From Paludibacter sp. (GTDB lineage: Bacteria > Bacteroidota > Bacteroidia > Bacteroidales > Paludibacteraceae), in assembly GCA_028690665.1 (NCBI GenBank), contig JAQVAV010000023.1, positions 1-33,161 of the forward strand: a stretch of 33,161 bases of DNA, in the 5' to 3' direction. Under the pieces are notes generated by a model. That model saw nothing but the letters and a program-made list of their open reading frames with translations, searched no databases and was not told the DNA's origin. The first letter of the stretch is position 1. The number at the start of each line of letters is the position of its first letter. A program made the position numbers and the translations under genes. Positions 25,792 to 33,161 of the stretch are shown here, in pieces.

Positions 25792-26550
25792 ATGAAAGTA
25801 TCAATTATTACAATTTCCTATAACCGGGTTTCCTGCATTGAAAATGCGATCCGAAGTGTTCTGAGCCAGACATATTCCGATGTAGAATATATTATTGTGG
25901 ACGGGGCTTCAACGGATGGTACACAACAAGTAATCGGAAAATATACAAACAAAATAGATAAATATTTATCCGAACCAGACAAGGGGATGTATAATGCGTT
26001 GAACAAGGCTGTTCGCATGTCTTCCGGAGATATAATCGGGTTACTGCATTCGGATGATTCCTTTTATGATGAGAAAACTATTGAGCGTTATGTACAGGCG
26101 TTTCAGGAGACAAATGCGGATATTGTTTACGCTAACGGGCAATATGTAGATGCTTTTACAGGCAAAGTAAAAAGAATATACAGAGCCAAACTTTTTAAAA
26201 AAAGGTATTTGTATTGCGGATGGATTCCATTACATACTACGATATTTGTAAAAAAAGAAGTTCTCGAACAATATGGTTTGTATGACGAACAATATAATAT
26301 TGCAGCTGATTATGAAATTTCGTTGAGATGGTTTATGCAACCTGAATTGAAAAAACATTTTATGAACGACTGGGTTGTGAAGATGAAGTTGGGTGGTAAA
26401 AGTACAACTGCCGCATTGCAAAAACAAAAATCGGCAGAAGATTTTGATATTATCCGAAAATACAACTTATGTGGTTATTTTACCTTGTGTATGAAGATAT
26501 TTCGAAAAATTCCCCAATATATTATACCTCATATCAACACATATAAATAA
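25792..26550 (+). CDS. Family 2 glycosyltransferase
   Basis: 252 residues, GT-A fold. N-terminal MKVSIITISYNR, then IIVDGASTDGT (Asp37 and Asp42 contact the nucleotide sugar), PDKGMYNALNKAV, and the metal-binding HSDDSF at 86-91. Later come AADYEISLRW (a likely catalytic-base acidic motif) and a basic C-terminus. No membrane helices, so it is a cytoplasmic or peripheral enzyme. It resembles the WcaE-like branch that builds exopolysaccharide or lipopolysaccharide side chains, but donor and acceptor cannot be read. It follows dnaX by 46 bases and may be co-transcribed. No other polysaccharide genes are nearby, so its pathway is not indicated by context. Confidence 0.9.
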   Translation: MKVSIITISYNRVSCIENAIRSVLSQTYSDVEYIIVDGASTDGTQQVIGKYTNKIDKYLSEPDKGMYNALNKAVRMSSGDIIGLLHSDDSFYDEKTIERYVQAFQETNADIVYANGQYVDAFTGKVKRIYRAKLFKKRYLYCGWIPLHTTIFVKKEVLEQYGLYDEQYNIAADYEISLRWFMQPELKKHFMNDWVVKMKLGGKSTTAALQKQKSAEDFDIIRKYNLCGYFTLCMKIFRKIPQYIIPHINTYK

Positions 26551-26615
26551 AATTATTGTTTTATATAAATACGATACATTTTTGTGTAATACGCTCATAA
26601 ATCCTGATTTTTATG

Positions 26616-26623
26616 TAAGTTTG
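26616..26623 (+). promoter_or_regulatory. -7 box for mfd
   Basis: TAAGTTTG fits TAnnTTTG, 24 bases before the TTG start of mfd. It implies a leader of under 20 bases. No -33 element at normal spacing. Confidence 0.45.
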
Positions 26624-26647
26624 CACTTCTTTTAAAATAAAAAAGTT

Positions 26648-29600
26648 TTGAATCTTACCGATTTGCAGCAATTGTATGCTTTGCATCCACAAGTGAAAGC
26701 ACTTGAGAGCATCGCAGGAGCCGCTGATTCGAACCTGAAAATTTCGGGTTTGAGTGGTTCATCGTGTGCATTGGTGGCGGCTTCGTTGTTTCAGGCTAAG
26801 TCCAATACACATATTTTTGTGATGAACGATGCTGATGAGGCAGCATATTTATACAACGACCTGAAGCAAATGTTTTCCGACGATCAGGTATTTTACTTCC
26901 CATCCTCGTTTAAAAAAGCTATAAAATTAAGTCAACTCGATACTTCTAACGAGATTCTCCGTACAGAAGTTCTTAATCGTTTAGCCAATAATCCTACTCC
27001 ATGCATAGTGGTGACTTATCCTGAGGCTGTTATGCAAAAAGTGGTTTCAACTCACAGCATGAAAACCCGAATGCTGAAGCTGAAAGTGGGAGAGAGCCTG
27101 AGTCCCGATTTTTTGGTAGAAATGTTACGCGAGTATGGATTTGAGCAGGTCGATTTTGTATATGAACCGGGACAGTTTTCGGTGCGTGGTAGCATTGTCG
27201 ATATTTTTTCGTTTGCTTTTGAGCTGCCTTATCGTTTCGATTTTTTCGGAGATGAAGTGGAGTCAATTCGCGTTTTCGACATAGAAACCCAGTTGTCGAA
27301 AGAAAAACGTCAGAAAGTGGAAATTATTCCGGATCTGAAACTTGATGACAAAAGTAACCGTATGTCCTTCCCGGAATTTATTCCGGCTCAAAGCTGGTTT
27401 TCATTTTTTGATGCCGCTTTTGTACGGGACCGGATTAATTCGCTTTATGATGATGCACTTATCCGGGCCAACGATGGAGATAAAAAAACAGCTGATTTAC
27501 ACTATACGCAAATTACCGGGGATGAGTTTGTAAAATTGATGCTGAAATTTTTCAAAATTGAATGGGGTGAAAAGTCATATTTTAAAACTGTGCATGAAAT
27601 AACTTTCAATACTTCGCCTCAACCTGTTTTTCATAAAAATTTCGATTTGGTGGCCGATAACCTGAAACGTGGAATTGCTGCCGGATATCGGATATATATT
27701 TTGAGCGACAGTGTAAAACAGACCGACCGGATTGCCGCTATATTTGCCGACCGAGGGGACAATATCAGCTTTCAGCCGGTAAAAAACACTTTGCACGAAG
27801 GTTTTATCGATCATGATTTGTCTGTATTCTGTTATACCGACCATCAGATTTTCGATCGTTTTCATAAATTTCAGCTTCGTACCGACCGTACCAGACAGGG
27901 AAAAGTGGTAATGACGCTGAAGGAGTTGAATCAATTCCAGATTGGAGACTACATGGTGCATGTCGATCATGGTGTCGGAACATTTGGCGGTTTGGTACGA
28001 ACCAATGTCAACGGTAAAATGCAGGAAATGGTTAAGCTTATTTACAAGGATGACGATATTATTTTTGTAAGTATTCATGCCTTACACCGCATTTCAAAAT
28101 ACAAAGGACGTGAAGGTGAAGCCCCAAAAATCAACAAACTCGGTTCCGGAGCCTGGGAACGCTTAAAAGAGCGAACTAAAACCAAAGTAAAGGATATTGC
28201 CCGTGAACTGATTAAATTGTATGCTAAGCGGAAAGCAGAAGAGGGATTTAAATATTCGCCGGACAGTTATCTGCAACATGAACTTGAGGCATCATTTATT
28301 TACGAAGATACACCGGATCAGGTAAAAGCTACTGCCGATGTAAAAAAAGATATGGAATCGGCTTTGCCAATGGATCGGTTAGTGTGTGGAGATGTTGGTT
28401 TTGGTAAAACCGAAGTGGCTATGCGTGCGGCTTTCAAGGCTGCAACCGATGGCAAACAGGTTGCCGTTCTGGTACCGACTACCGTATTGGCTTTACAGCA
28501 TTACAATTCTTTCAGGGACAGATTTAAAGATTTTCCCGTCAGTGTGGAGTATCTTAGCCGGGCGCGTTCTACGGCACAGACCAAAGAAGTGTTGGAACAC
28601 CTTTCAAAAGGGGAAATAGACATTATTATCGGTACTCATAAATTGGTTGGAAAGAGTGTGAAGTTCAAGGAACTTGGTTTGTTGATTATTGACGAAGAAC
28701 AGAAGTTCGGTGTTTCGGTCAAAGAAAAATTGAAACAACTGAAAGTCAATGTCGATACACTTACAATGACAGCGACGCCTATTCCGCGGACTTTGCAGTT
28801 TTCGTTGATGGGTGCTCGCGATTTGTCTATTATAAACACACCACCTCCTAATCGTTTCCCAGTGCAGACCGAGTTACATACTTTTGATGAAGATGTGATT
28901 CGTGAAGCTATTCAACTGGAGATGAGCCGGAATGGGCAGATATTTTTTGTAAATAATCGTATTCAGAATATTTATAACATTGAATCCATGATTCGCCGCT
29001 TAGTGCCGGGATGCCGTGTTGCGGTAGGACATGGACAGATGCCTCCTGATAAGCTTGAAGAGGTGATTGTTGATTTTATCAATTATGAATACGATGTGTT
29101 GGTAGCCACAACCATTATTGAGTCGGGTATTGATATTCCCAATGTCAATACAATTATCATTAATAGTGCACAGAATTTTGGTCTGAGCGATTTGCACCAA
29201 TTGCGGGGTAGGGTAGGGCGTAGTAACCGAAAAGCCTATTGCTATCTGCTTTCACCCGAAATGAGTCTGTTGACTCCTGAAGCTCGTCGCCGGTTGCAGG
29301 CTTTAGAAACTTTTTCGGAACTTGGCAGCGGGTTTAATATTGCCATGCAGGATTTGGATATTCGCGGAGCCGGAAATATGCTGGGTGCTGAACAAAGTGG
29401 TTTCATTGCCGATCTTGGTTACGAAACATACCAAAGAATTTTGAACGAAGCGGTACATGAATTGAAAGACGAGGAGTTTTCCGATCTTTATGCCGAAGAA
29501 ATTGAGCGTGAAAACAGTTCTACAAAATTTGTTACCGATTGTCAGATTGATTCTGATATGGAGTTATTGCTTCCTCAGGATTATATTGAAAATGTATCGG

Positions 29601-29995
29601 AACGTGTTGCTCTTTACCGTGAATTAGACAGCATTGACAATGAAACCGAATTACAGGAATTTGAAAAAAGGCTGGTCGATCGTTTTGGAAAATTGCCGGA
29701 AAAAGGGGAAAGTCTGCTGAAAGTGGTTCGCTTGCGCTGGATTGCCATGGATTACGGTATTGAGCGACTTGTGTTGAAAAATGAGAGAATGACTGCTTTT
29801 TTAGTTTCTAATGTGAAGTCGGCATATTATCAGTCGGAGAAATTTGGGAAGATTTTGAAATATATGACACAACATCCCCGTCAATGTCAGTTGCGTAACC
29901 AAAATGAGAAAAGATCCGTCGTATTTGCCGATGTCCGGACTATTGATAAAGCCTTGTCTGTGATAAAGGAAATTGACAGACTTAGAAATGAATAA
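26648..29995 (+). CDS. mfd: Transcription-repair coupling factor
   Basis: 1115 residues, close to the usual about 1100-1150. Mfd pushes stalled RNA polymerase off DNA lesions and recruits UvrA. Order: UvrB-like N-terminal region (MNDADEAAYLYNDLK, YPEAVMQKV, YEPGQFSVRGSIVDIFSF), RNA-polymerase interaction domain (IGDYMVHVDHGVGTFGGL), RecG-like motor with Walker A GDVGFGKTE at about 581-589, DEEQ at 682-685, TATPIPRTLQFSLMGARD, the translocation block RGRVGRSNRKAYCYL, then the C-terminal TRCF domain (LPQDYIENVSERVALYREL). The start must be TTG 26648: an in-frame TAA lies at 26633-26635, no ATG intervenes, and the next Met would delete the conserved N-terminus. It converges with the DUF2520 gene, 21 bases apart, without a visible hairpin. 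Confidence 0.96.
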   Translation: MNLTDLQQLYALHPQVKALESIAGAADSNLKISGLSGSSCALVAASLFQAKSNTHIFVMNDADEAAYLYNDLKQMFSDDQVFYFPSSFKKAIKLSQLDTSNEILRTEVLNRLANNPTPCIVVTYPEAVMQKVVSTHSMKTRMLKLKVGESLSPDFLVEMLREYGFEQVDFVYEPGQFSVRGSIVDIFSFAFELPYRFDFFGDEVESIRVFDIETQLSKEKRQKVEIIPDLKLDDKSNRMSFPEFIPAQSWFSFFDAAFVRDRINSLYDDALIRANDGDKKTADLHYTQITGDEFVKLMLKFFKIEWGEKSYFKTVHEITFNTSPQPVFHKNFDLVADNLKRGIAAGYRIYILSDSVKQTDRIAAIFADRGDNISFQPVKNTLHEGFIDHDLSVFCYTDHQIFDRFHKFQLRTDRTRQGKVVMTLKELNQFQIGDYMVHVDHGVGTFGGLVRTNVNGKMQEMVKLIYKDDDIIFVSIHALHRISKYKGREGEAPKINKLGSGAWERLKERTKTKVKDIARELIKLYAKRKAEEGFKYSPDSYLQHELEASFIYEDTPDQVKATADVKKDMESALPMDRLVCGDVGFGKTEVAMRAAFKAATDGKQVAVLVPTTVLALQHYNSFRDRFKDFPVSVEYLSRARSTAQTKEVLEHLSKGEIDIIIGTHKLVGKSVKFKELGLLIIDEEQKFGVSVKEKLKQLKVNVDTLTMTATPIPRTLQFSLMGARDLSIINTPPPNRFPVQTELHTFDEDVIREAIQLEMSRNGQIFFVNNRIQNIYNIESMIRRLVPGCRVAVGHGQMPPDKLEEVIVDFINYEYDVLVATTIIESGIDIPNVNTIIINSAQNFGLSDLHQLRGRVGRSNRKAYCYLLSPEMSLLTPEARRRLQALETFSELGSGFNIAMQDLDIRGAGNMLGAEQSGFIADLGYETYQRILNEAVHELKDEEFSDLYAEEIERENSSTKFVTDCQIDSDMELLLPQDYIENVSERVALYRELDSIDNETELQEFEKRLVDRFGKLPEKGESLLKVVRLRWIAMDYGIERLVLKNERMTAFLVSNVKSAYYQSEKFGKILKYMTQHPRQCQLRNQNEKRSVVFADVRTIDKALSVIKEIDRLRNE

Positions 29996-30016
29996 ATTCA
30001 GGTGTCGCCGGATTGT

Positions 30017-30796
30017 TTAGACTTTCTGTGTGCTGGAGAAATTTCGATATATTGCCTGACTTAATTTTTTGTAAATTTCAGATAATTCGGGATCGTTCTC
30101 AAGCATTTTCAGATGTTTGTCAATGACATTTCTGTCATACCTGACTGCCGGGCCGGTTTGAGCTGCATTAGGAGTTATATGCATCACTTTTTCTGCTGTT
30201 TCTTTTACTAAAGGTTTCAGAATGTCAAAATCAAGCCCCGATTCAGCTATTAATTTTTCTGAGAATACGTACATCAGATTTGTAAAATTACAGGCAAATA
30301 CAGCTGAAATATGTAATCTCAGCCTTTGATCAGAATTTATTGTATGTACATTTGGGGATATGCTCTGGGCAACTCCGGTTAAGATACGGGTTGTAACGCT
30401 ATCTGAACTTTCAATAAAAACAGGAACTTCACTGAAATTAATATCTCTGCTTTTTGAAAATGTTTGTAGTGGGTACAGAACTCCGTACCGGGGCGTTTTA
30501 CCTTTAAATATATTTACAGAAACACTTCCGGATGTGTGTGCATGAATTGCTGCGGGTATCTGTATTCGGGCTGTAAGTTCTTCTAAAACACTATCTTTTA
30601 CAGCATAAATATATAAGTCGGCAGATTGATTAATTTGGGTAATCTCGGTTGTGAACCCTGTGTTTAACGAAGAAGCCAGTATAGATGCCGAATGTTCAGT
30701 GGAACTAAAAATTTGAAGGATTAAGTGCCCTGCTTTTTGTAGTGCTTTACCTATATGGGTTGCAACATTCCCGGCTCCAATAATAACTATTTTCAT
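30017..30796 (-). CDS. Rossmann-fold DUF2520 protein (NADP-dependent oxidoreductase-like)
   Basis: 259 residues. N-terminal NAD(P) site MKIVIIGAGNVATHIGKAL (GxGxxA at 7-12), then strands SADLYIYAVKD and AAIHAHTSGSVS, the block YGVLYPLQTFSKSR, and a helical C-terminal half (HISAVFACNFTNLMYVFSEKL, ETAEKVMHITPNAAQTGPAVR, DKHLKMLENDPEL). This is the Rossmann-like plus DUF2520 architecture, related in fold to pyrroline-5-carboxylate reductase and ketopantoate reductase. The 'THSGS' substrate-side block is conserved, but the substrate is not known to me. Full length, no damage. It is probably a single-gene unit; a near-consensus TAGGATTG lies about 30 bases upstream. Confidence 0.85.
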   Translation of the reverse strand: MKIVIIGAGNVATHIGKALQKAGHLILQIFSSTEHSASILASSLNTGFTTEITQINQSADLYIYAVKDSVLEELTARIQIPAAIHAHTSGSVSVNIFKGKTPRYGVLYPLQTFSKSRDINFSEVPVFIESSDSVTTRILTGVAQSISPNVHTINSDQRLRLHISAVFACNFTNLMYVFSEKLIAESGLDFDILKPLVKETAEKVMHITPNAAQTGPAVRYDRNVIDKHLKMLENDPELSEIYKKLSQAIYRNFSSTQKV

Positions 30797-30848
30797 GCGT
30801 TTCGTTTTTTTTGAGTTAAATACAATCCTAGCGTAGAGTTAAAATTCC

Positions 30849-30929
30849 GTGAAACAAGAAAATAAAAACAGTTATTTGCTATGTATGTTATTGATAGTTA
30901 TCTTAATTTCACTGTTGTTTATATTCTAA
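30849..30929 (+). CDS. Possible 26-residue membrane peptide
   Basis: A GTG start would give a basic head (KQENKNS) followed by one hydrophobic helix, YLLCMLLIVILISLLFIF, then TAA. An in-frame TAA just upstream (30840-30842) fixes the GTG as the only start. It lies alone between divergent/convergent neighbours with no clear promoter. T-rich DNA often yields hydrophobic short frames by chance, so this is only a candidate. Confidence 0.18.
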   Translation: MKQENKNSYLLCMLLIVILISLLFIF

Positions 30930-30951
30930 ATTAAAGCTTGGTCTCTGTTTT

Positions 30952-31275
30952 TTATTTTCCTTTTCTTCCTAAAATTAATATTGTCCCGGCAGCTATTAAT
31001 AACACCGGCCATATAAAATCGGAAATATGCCTGGTCCACCGGATGATGTCTGATATACGGAAAAGCACGCCGATTGCAATTAACACCAAACCAATATTTT
31101 TATTTTTATGGGCAAGGAGAAATATAATACCCATAATCAACGGATAGTTTTTGTAATCAAAAATAAGTTCGTTCAAATGTGGAGGTAAAATATTTACCTG
31201 TTTGAGGAGAAATATAACCCCAAACACTAATAAAGTGATACCCCATGCAAGTTTATTGTCTTTTTGTATTGGCAT
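30952..31275 (-). CDS. LiaF-type/DUF5668 membrane protein
   Basis: 107 residues with about four hydrophobic segments: WGITLLVFGVIFLLKQV, YPLIMGIIFLL, NIGLVLIAIGVLF and FIWPVLLIAAGTILIL. The repeated 'G-xLLVFGVxFLL ... IWPVLLIxxGxxLI' pattern is that of the LiaI-LiaF-like transmembrane region found in envelope-stress proteins. The larger C-terminal domain of true LiaF is absent. Inference: a small inner-membrane protein, perhaps linked to envelope stress. It begins 12 bases after the end of the broken nitroreductase frame on the same strand and may be the last gene of a unit with the DUF3298 lipoprotein. Confidence 0.75.
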   Translation of the reverse strand: MPIQKDNKLAWGITLLVFGVIFLLKQVNILPPHLNELIFDYKNYPLIMGIIFLLAHKNKNIGLVLIAIGVLFRISDIIRWTRHISDFIWPVLLIAAGTILILGRKGK

Positions 31276-31286
31276 AAATTTCTTAT

Positions 31287-31820
31287 TTAGAAGCTGTTGG
31301 AATGTATTTTATTATATTGAAACTCTTTTTCCGTAAACGAAGCTTTGGTTTTAGCCGGATAGCCAATATCTATAATTGAAGCTACATTATAATTCTCAGA
31401 AATGCTTAAAAGATTTTTAACGTAGTGTTCGGCACTTTTCTATTCTGTCCTCATCCTTTTTCTTACCTGCATCCAACAAGAGCCGAGACCTGCTTCATGG
31501 GCCTGTAACTGAATTAATGTTGCAGATATTGCCGTATCTTCAACCCATACATCTGTTTTTGTATTGTCAGCTATTATAACAATTGCTAAAGGTGCTCCTG
31601 CCAAAAATTGTGAGCTGTGTGGTCTCGATTCAGAAACTTTTTTGATAGTTTCCCTGTTGTCGATAACAATAAATTCCCATGCATTTGTTCTTTCCTATGA
31701 ATGAGCCATTAAGGCCGCTTTGAGAAATTTGTCTATTTTTTCTTTTTCAGCAGGTCTATCTTCGTATTTGCGAATACTTCTCCTTGTTTTTAATAGTTCC
31801 TGAAAATTCTTTGAGAATAT
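31287..31820 (-). pseudogene. Nitroreductase-family gene with two in-frame amber codons
   Basis: A continuous 178-codon frame without frameshift reads as a nitroreductase: FQELLKTRRSIRKYEDRPAE, ALMAHS-stop-ERTNAWEFIVID, ETIKKVSES, FLAGAPLAIVIIADN, VWVEDTAISATLIQLQAHEA, GLGSCWMQVRKRM, RTE-stop-KSAEHYVKNLL, IDIGYPAKTK. Both stops are TAG (31695-31697 and 31440-31442 on the minus strand). The likely start position carries ATA (31818-31820) where an ATG is expected, so initiation may also be lost. The family binds FMN and reduces nitro or quinone compounds with NAD(P)H; the RRSIRKY FMN motif is kept. It begins 2 bases before the end of the DUF3298 lipoprotein frame. The intact residues between stops suggest recent inactivation. 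Confidence 0.85.
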
Positions 31821-31821
31821 T

Positions 31822-32661
31822 TTATTTTGTTGAAATAGCTTTACTTGCCAGATAGCTGATAACACTGACAGGTTCCAGCAAATAAGCGATACGAGAATAT
31901 GGAATATTAACTTCTGTTTGTCCCATATAGTATGGAGCGATTTCATAAGGATTGAAGACATAATTTATGCCTTCATCGGACAAATAAAAATTACCATTGG
32001 GTTTAATCTCATCCACCCAATAATCAGTGTCCTCAAGTTTCTCTATATTTTGGACAGAATCGTCTTCCTTACTTTGTTCAACGATACGAGATTTGATTAT
32101 ATCGGATAAATCTTTTTCGTAATCGGGTTTAAAAATATCCGCCTCTGTAATTTTTTTTCCTGTTTTTAAGTTATAATTAAGATAGGTGAGGTTGCTGAGT
32201 CCGTGAGCTCCCCCCATAAAAACATATCTGTTTATACCATACGAAAATATATTTTCATCTGTCAAAACAGAAAAACCTTCCAAATGGTGTTCGTTGTTGA
32301 AGGAATAGAAATTTGTACTATCCATTTGTGCAAGTATCGGCTGGTTTGTAAGCCGGTATTCCCTGATGAGATCTTTTATAAAAACCTGAACAATTGAGTC
32401 TTCACCAAAGCCTGTATATTCAGGTCCGAAAAGATTCGTTATAACGTCCTTTTTGATAGAATCAAGAATTGCAGCATTGTCATAACAGACGGGGATTTCA
32501 ACGTCTATATCAATTTTTAGCGAACCTTTTGTCGTATCACTTGATAAATATGCTTTTTCTACGGCTGTTTTGTCTATTGTCCTGACTGTTTTTTGCTTGC
32601 ATGAAAAAAATGTAATGATTGACAATAGACTGATAATCAATATGAAATAATTTCGTCTCAT
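31822..32661 (-). CDS. DUF3298-type lipoprotein
   Basis: 279 residues. The lipoprotein signal is MRRNYFILIISLLSIITFFSC (Cys lipidated). The mature protein starts with a beta-rich region (GSLKIDIDVEIPVCYDN, ILDSIKKDVITNLFG) of DUF4163 type, then the DUF3298 signature YVFMGGAHGLSNLTYLNYNL followed by TGKKITEADIF, and ends in FYLSDEGINYVFNPYEIAPY and EVNIPYSRI. This domain pair is known from the extracytoplasmic part of RsiV anti-sigma factors and from many free-standing Bacteroidota lipoproteins; in RsiV it binds lysozyme. No cytoplasmic anti-sigma part is present here, so the role is unknown. It is probably first in a unit with the nitroreductase remnant and the LiaF-type gene. Confidence 0.87.
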   Translation of the reverse strand: MRRNYFILIISLLSIITFFSCKQKTVRTIDKTAVEKAYLSSDTTKGSLKIDIDVEIPVCYDNAAILDSIKKDVITNLFGPEYTGFGEDSIVQVFIKDLIREYRLTNQPILAQMDSTNFYSFNNEHHLEGFSVLTDENIFSYGINRYVFMGGAHGLSNLTYLNYNLKTGKKITEADIFKPDYEKDLSDIIKSRIVEQSKEDDSVQNIEKLEDTDYWVDEIKPNGNFYLSDEGINYVFNPYEIAPYYMGQTEVNIPYSRIAYLLEPVSVISYLASKAISTK

Positions 32662-32689
32662 AATAGTTTTATTGATTAATAAGTAATTG

Positions 32690-32697
32690 CAAAAATA
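32690..32697 (-). promoter_or_regulatory. -7 box for the DUF3298 lipoprotein gene
   Basis: On the minus strand this reads TATTTTTG (TAnnTTTG), 28 bases upstream of ATG 32661. No -33 element is evident. Confidence 0.45.
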
Positions 32698-33054
32698 GAA
32701 TAATTCATTGGATTATCCTTAAATATCCCGAAAAACAACTGAAAAATTCAAATACAGAATGTATCTATGTTTTTTGTGAATGTTTAAATTTATTATTTTT
32801 TTTATTGTTCTGTAGCTTATGCTGAAATTTTAGCTTTTATTTTGGCTATTGATAGTATTTATTGTCTATAAAATTTTATTTTCCTGTTATTTTCCCCTTC
32901 AGCTTTTCTTATTTTCTGCCTGATTTAATGTGTTTTATAAGAAAATGTAGTTGTAGAATAACTTGATGAATATATGTTAATTGCATGTGGATTTGAGTTT
33001 TTACATCAAATTTTTATTATTTTTTGTCTAAAAAAGACTTTATTTCGATTAATA
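32698..33054. other. AT-rich non-coding interval next to an insertion sequence
   Basis: About 360 very AT-rich bases with no plausible gene on either strand. One boundary of the insertion sequence that carries the transposase at the window edge probably lies here, but I could not recognise its inverted repeat without the other end. Confidence 0.4.
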
Positions 33055-33161
33055 TTATATAACACTGTAACTCAATGTAATTCTCAAATTATGTAGTCCA
33101 CAAGCAAGTTCCATGACTAAATCGTCAAAACCAAACTTGTGACACCTAAAGCGATCTTTGA
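33055..33161 (-). CDS. Transposase, C-terminal fragment (rest outside window)
   Basis: The minus-strand frame is open from the window edge to TAA at 33055-33057, about 35 codons. It reads KDRFRCHKFGFDDLVMELAC, then GLHNLRITLS. The 'RFR..KFGFDDLVMELACGLHNLRI' ending is like that of DDE transposases of Bacteroidota IS4/IS5-type elements, where the last helix carries an 'HN-R' motif. The family cannot be fixed from this piece. It marks the end of an insertion sequence that continues beyond the window. Confidence 0.55.
   Translation of the reverse strand, partial: KDRFRCHKFGFDDLVMELACGLHNLRITLSYSVI

Noticed and set aside
27575-28078. 167-codon minus-strand frame inside mfd
   Set aside because: It sits opposite the RNA-polymerase interaction domain of mfd and shows no family features.
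31287-31820. Reassignment of TAG to an amino acid in this organism
   Set aside because: The cargo gene and the PorP/SprF gene both end at TAG in sensible places (1764 and 2706), and read-through there would add unrelated sequence; nonsense mutation is simpler.

Overview
The window reads as chromosomal DNA of a Bacteroidota bacterium, most likely order Bacteroidales. It is AT-rich. Several genes are preceded by the TAnnTTTG -7 box of this phylum, and most starts lack a Shine-Dalgarno sequence. It also encodes type IX secretion (T9SS) cargo with both kinds of sorting domain, a PorP/SprF protein, many short lipoproteins with an SxC-type lipobox, and OmpH/Skp and DivIC/FtsB genes of Bacteroidota type. 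The genus cannot be fixed from the sequence alone.

Layout. Bases 1-2708 hold the 3' part of a giant repetitive surface protein with a T9SS type B tail, followed by its probable PorP/SprF partner. Bases 2709-9363 are an accessory stretch: a secreted minus-strand protein with a type A-like tail, a TPR-type lipoprotein gene broken by a small palindromic element, a second lipoprotein, a large secreted CotH/lamin-tail protein with a type A tail, and two related MITE-like repeats. Bases 9364-12186 hold aspartate kinase and glutamate dehydrogenase on the minus strand, separated by simple-sequence arrays. Bases 12760-16917 hold a secreted LacZ-type GH2 enzyme and a lipoprotein. Bases 17007-21589 hold a promoter, a short foldable leader, a single-chain fused carbamoyl-phosphate synthase (CarA+CarB) and a strong hairpin terminator. 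Bases 21597-23799 hold a small lipoprotein, a small membrane protein plus OmpH/Skp pair, and a membrane protein plus DivIC/FtsB pair. Bases 23946-29995 hold dnaX, a family 2 glycosyltransferase and mfd. Bases 30017-33161 hold a DUF2520 dehydrogenase-like gene, a LiaF-type membrane protein, a nitroreductase pseudogene with two in-frame amber codons, a DUF3298 lipoprotein, and the end of a transposase gene at the window edge.

How the genes relate. Most of the right two thirds is housekeeping: nitrogen and amino-acid entry (gdhA, lysC), pyrimidine/arginine precursor supply (carAB), replication and repair (dnaX, mfd), envelope and division (OmpH, DivIC). The left third is cell-surface and secretion biology that shows recent change by repeats and insertions.

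I found no clear undescribed multi-gene system. The observations most worth checking are an A10 slippery run in dnaX, in the same phase as the E. coli A AAA AAG signal, which would give a gamma-like 373-residue product; the fused CarAB with a structured leader; the mosaic 156-bp repeats of the T9SS cargo; the small element that cut a TPR lipoprotein gene; and the doubly amber nitroreductase. All family assignments come from reading motifs, without database searches.
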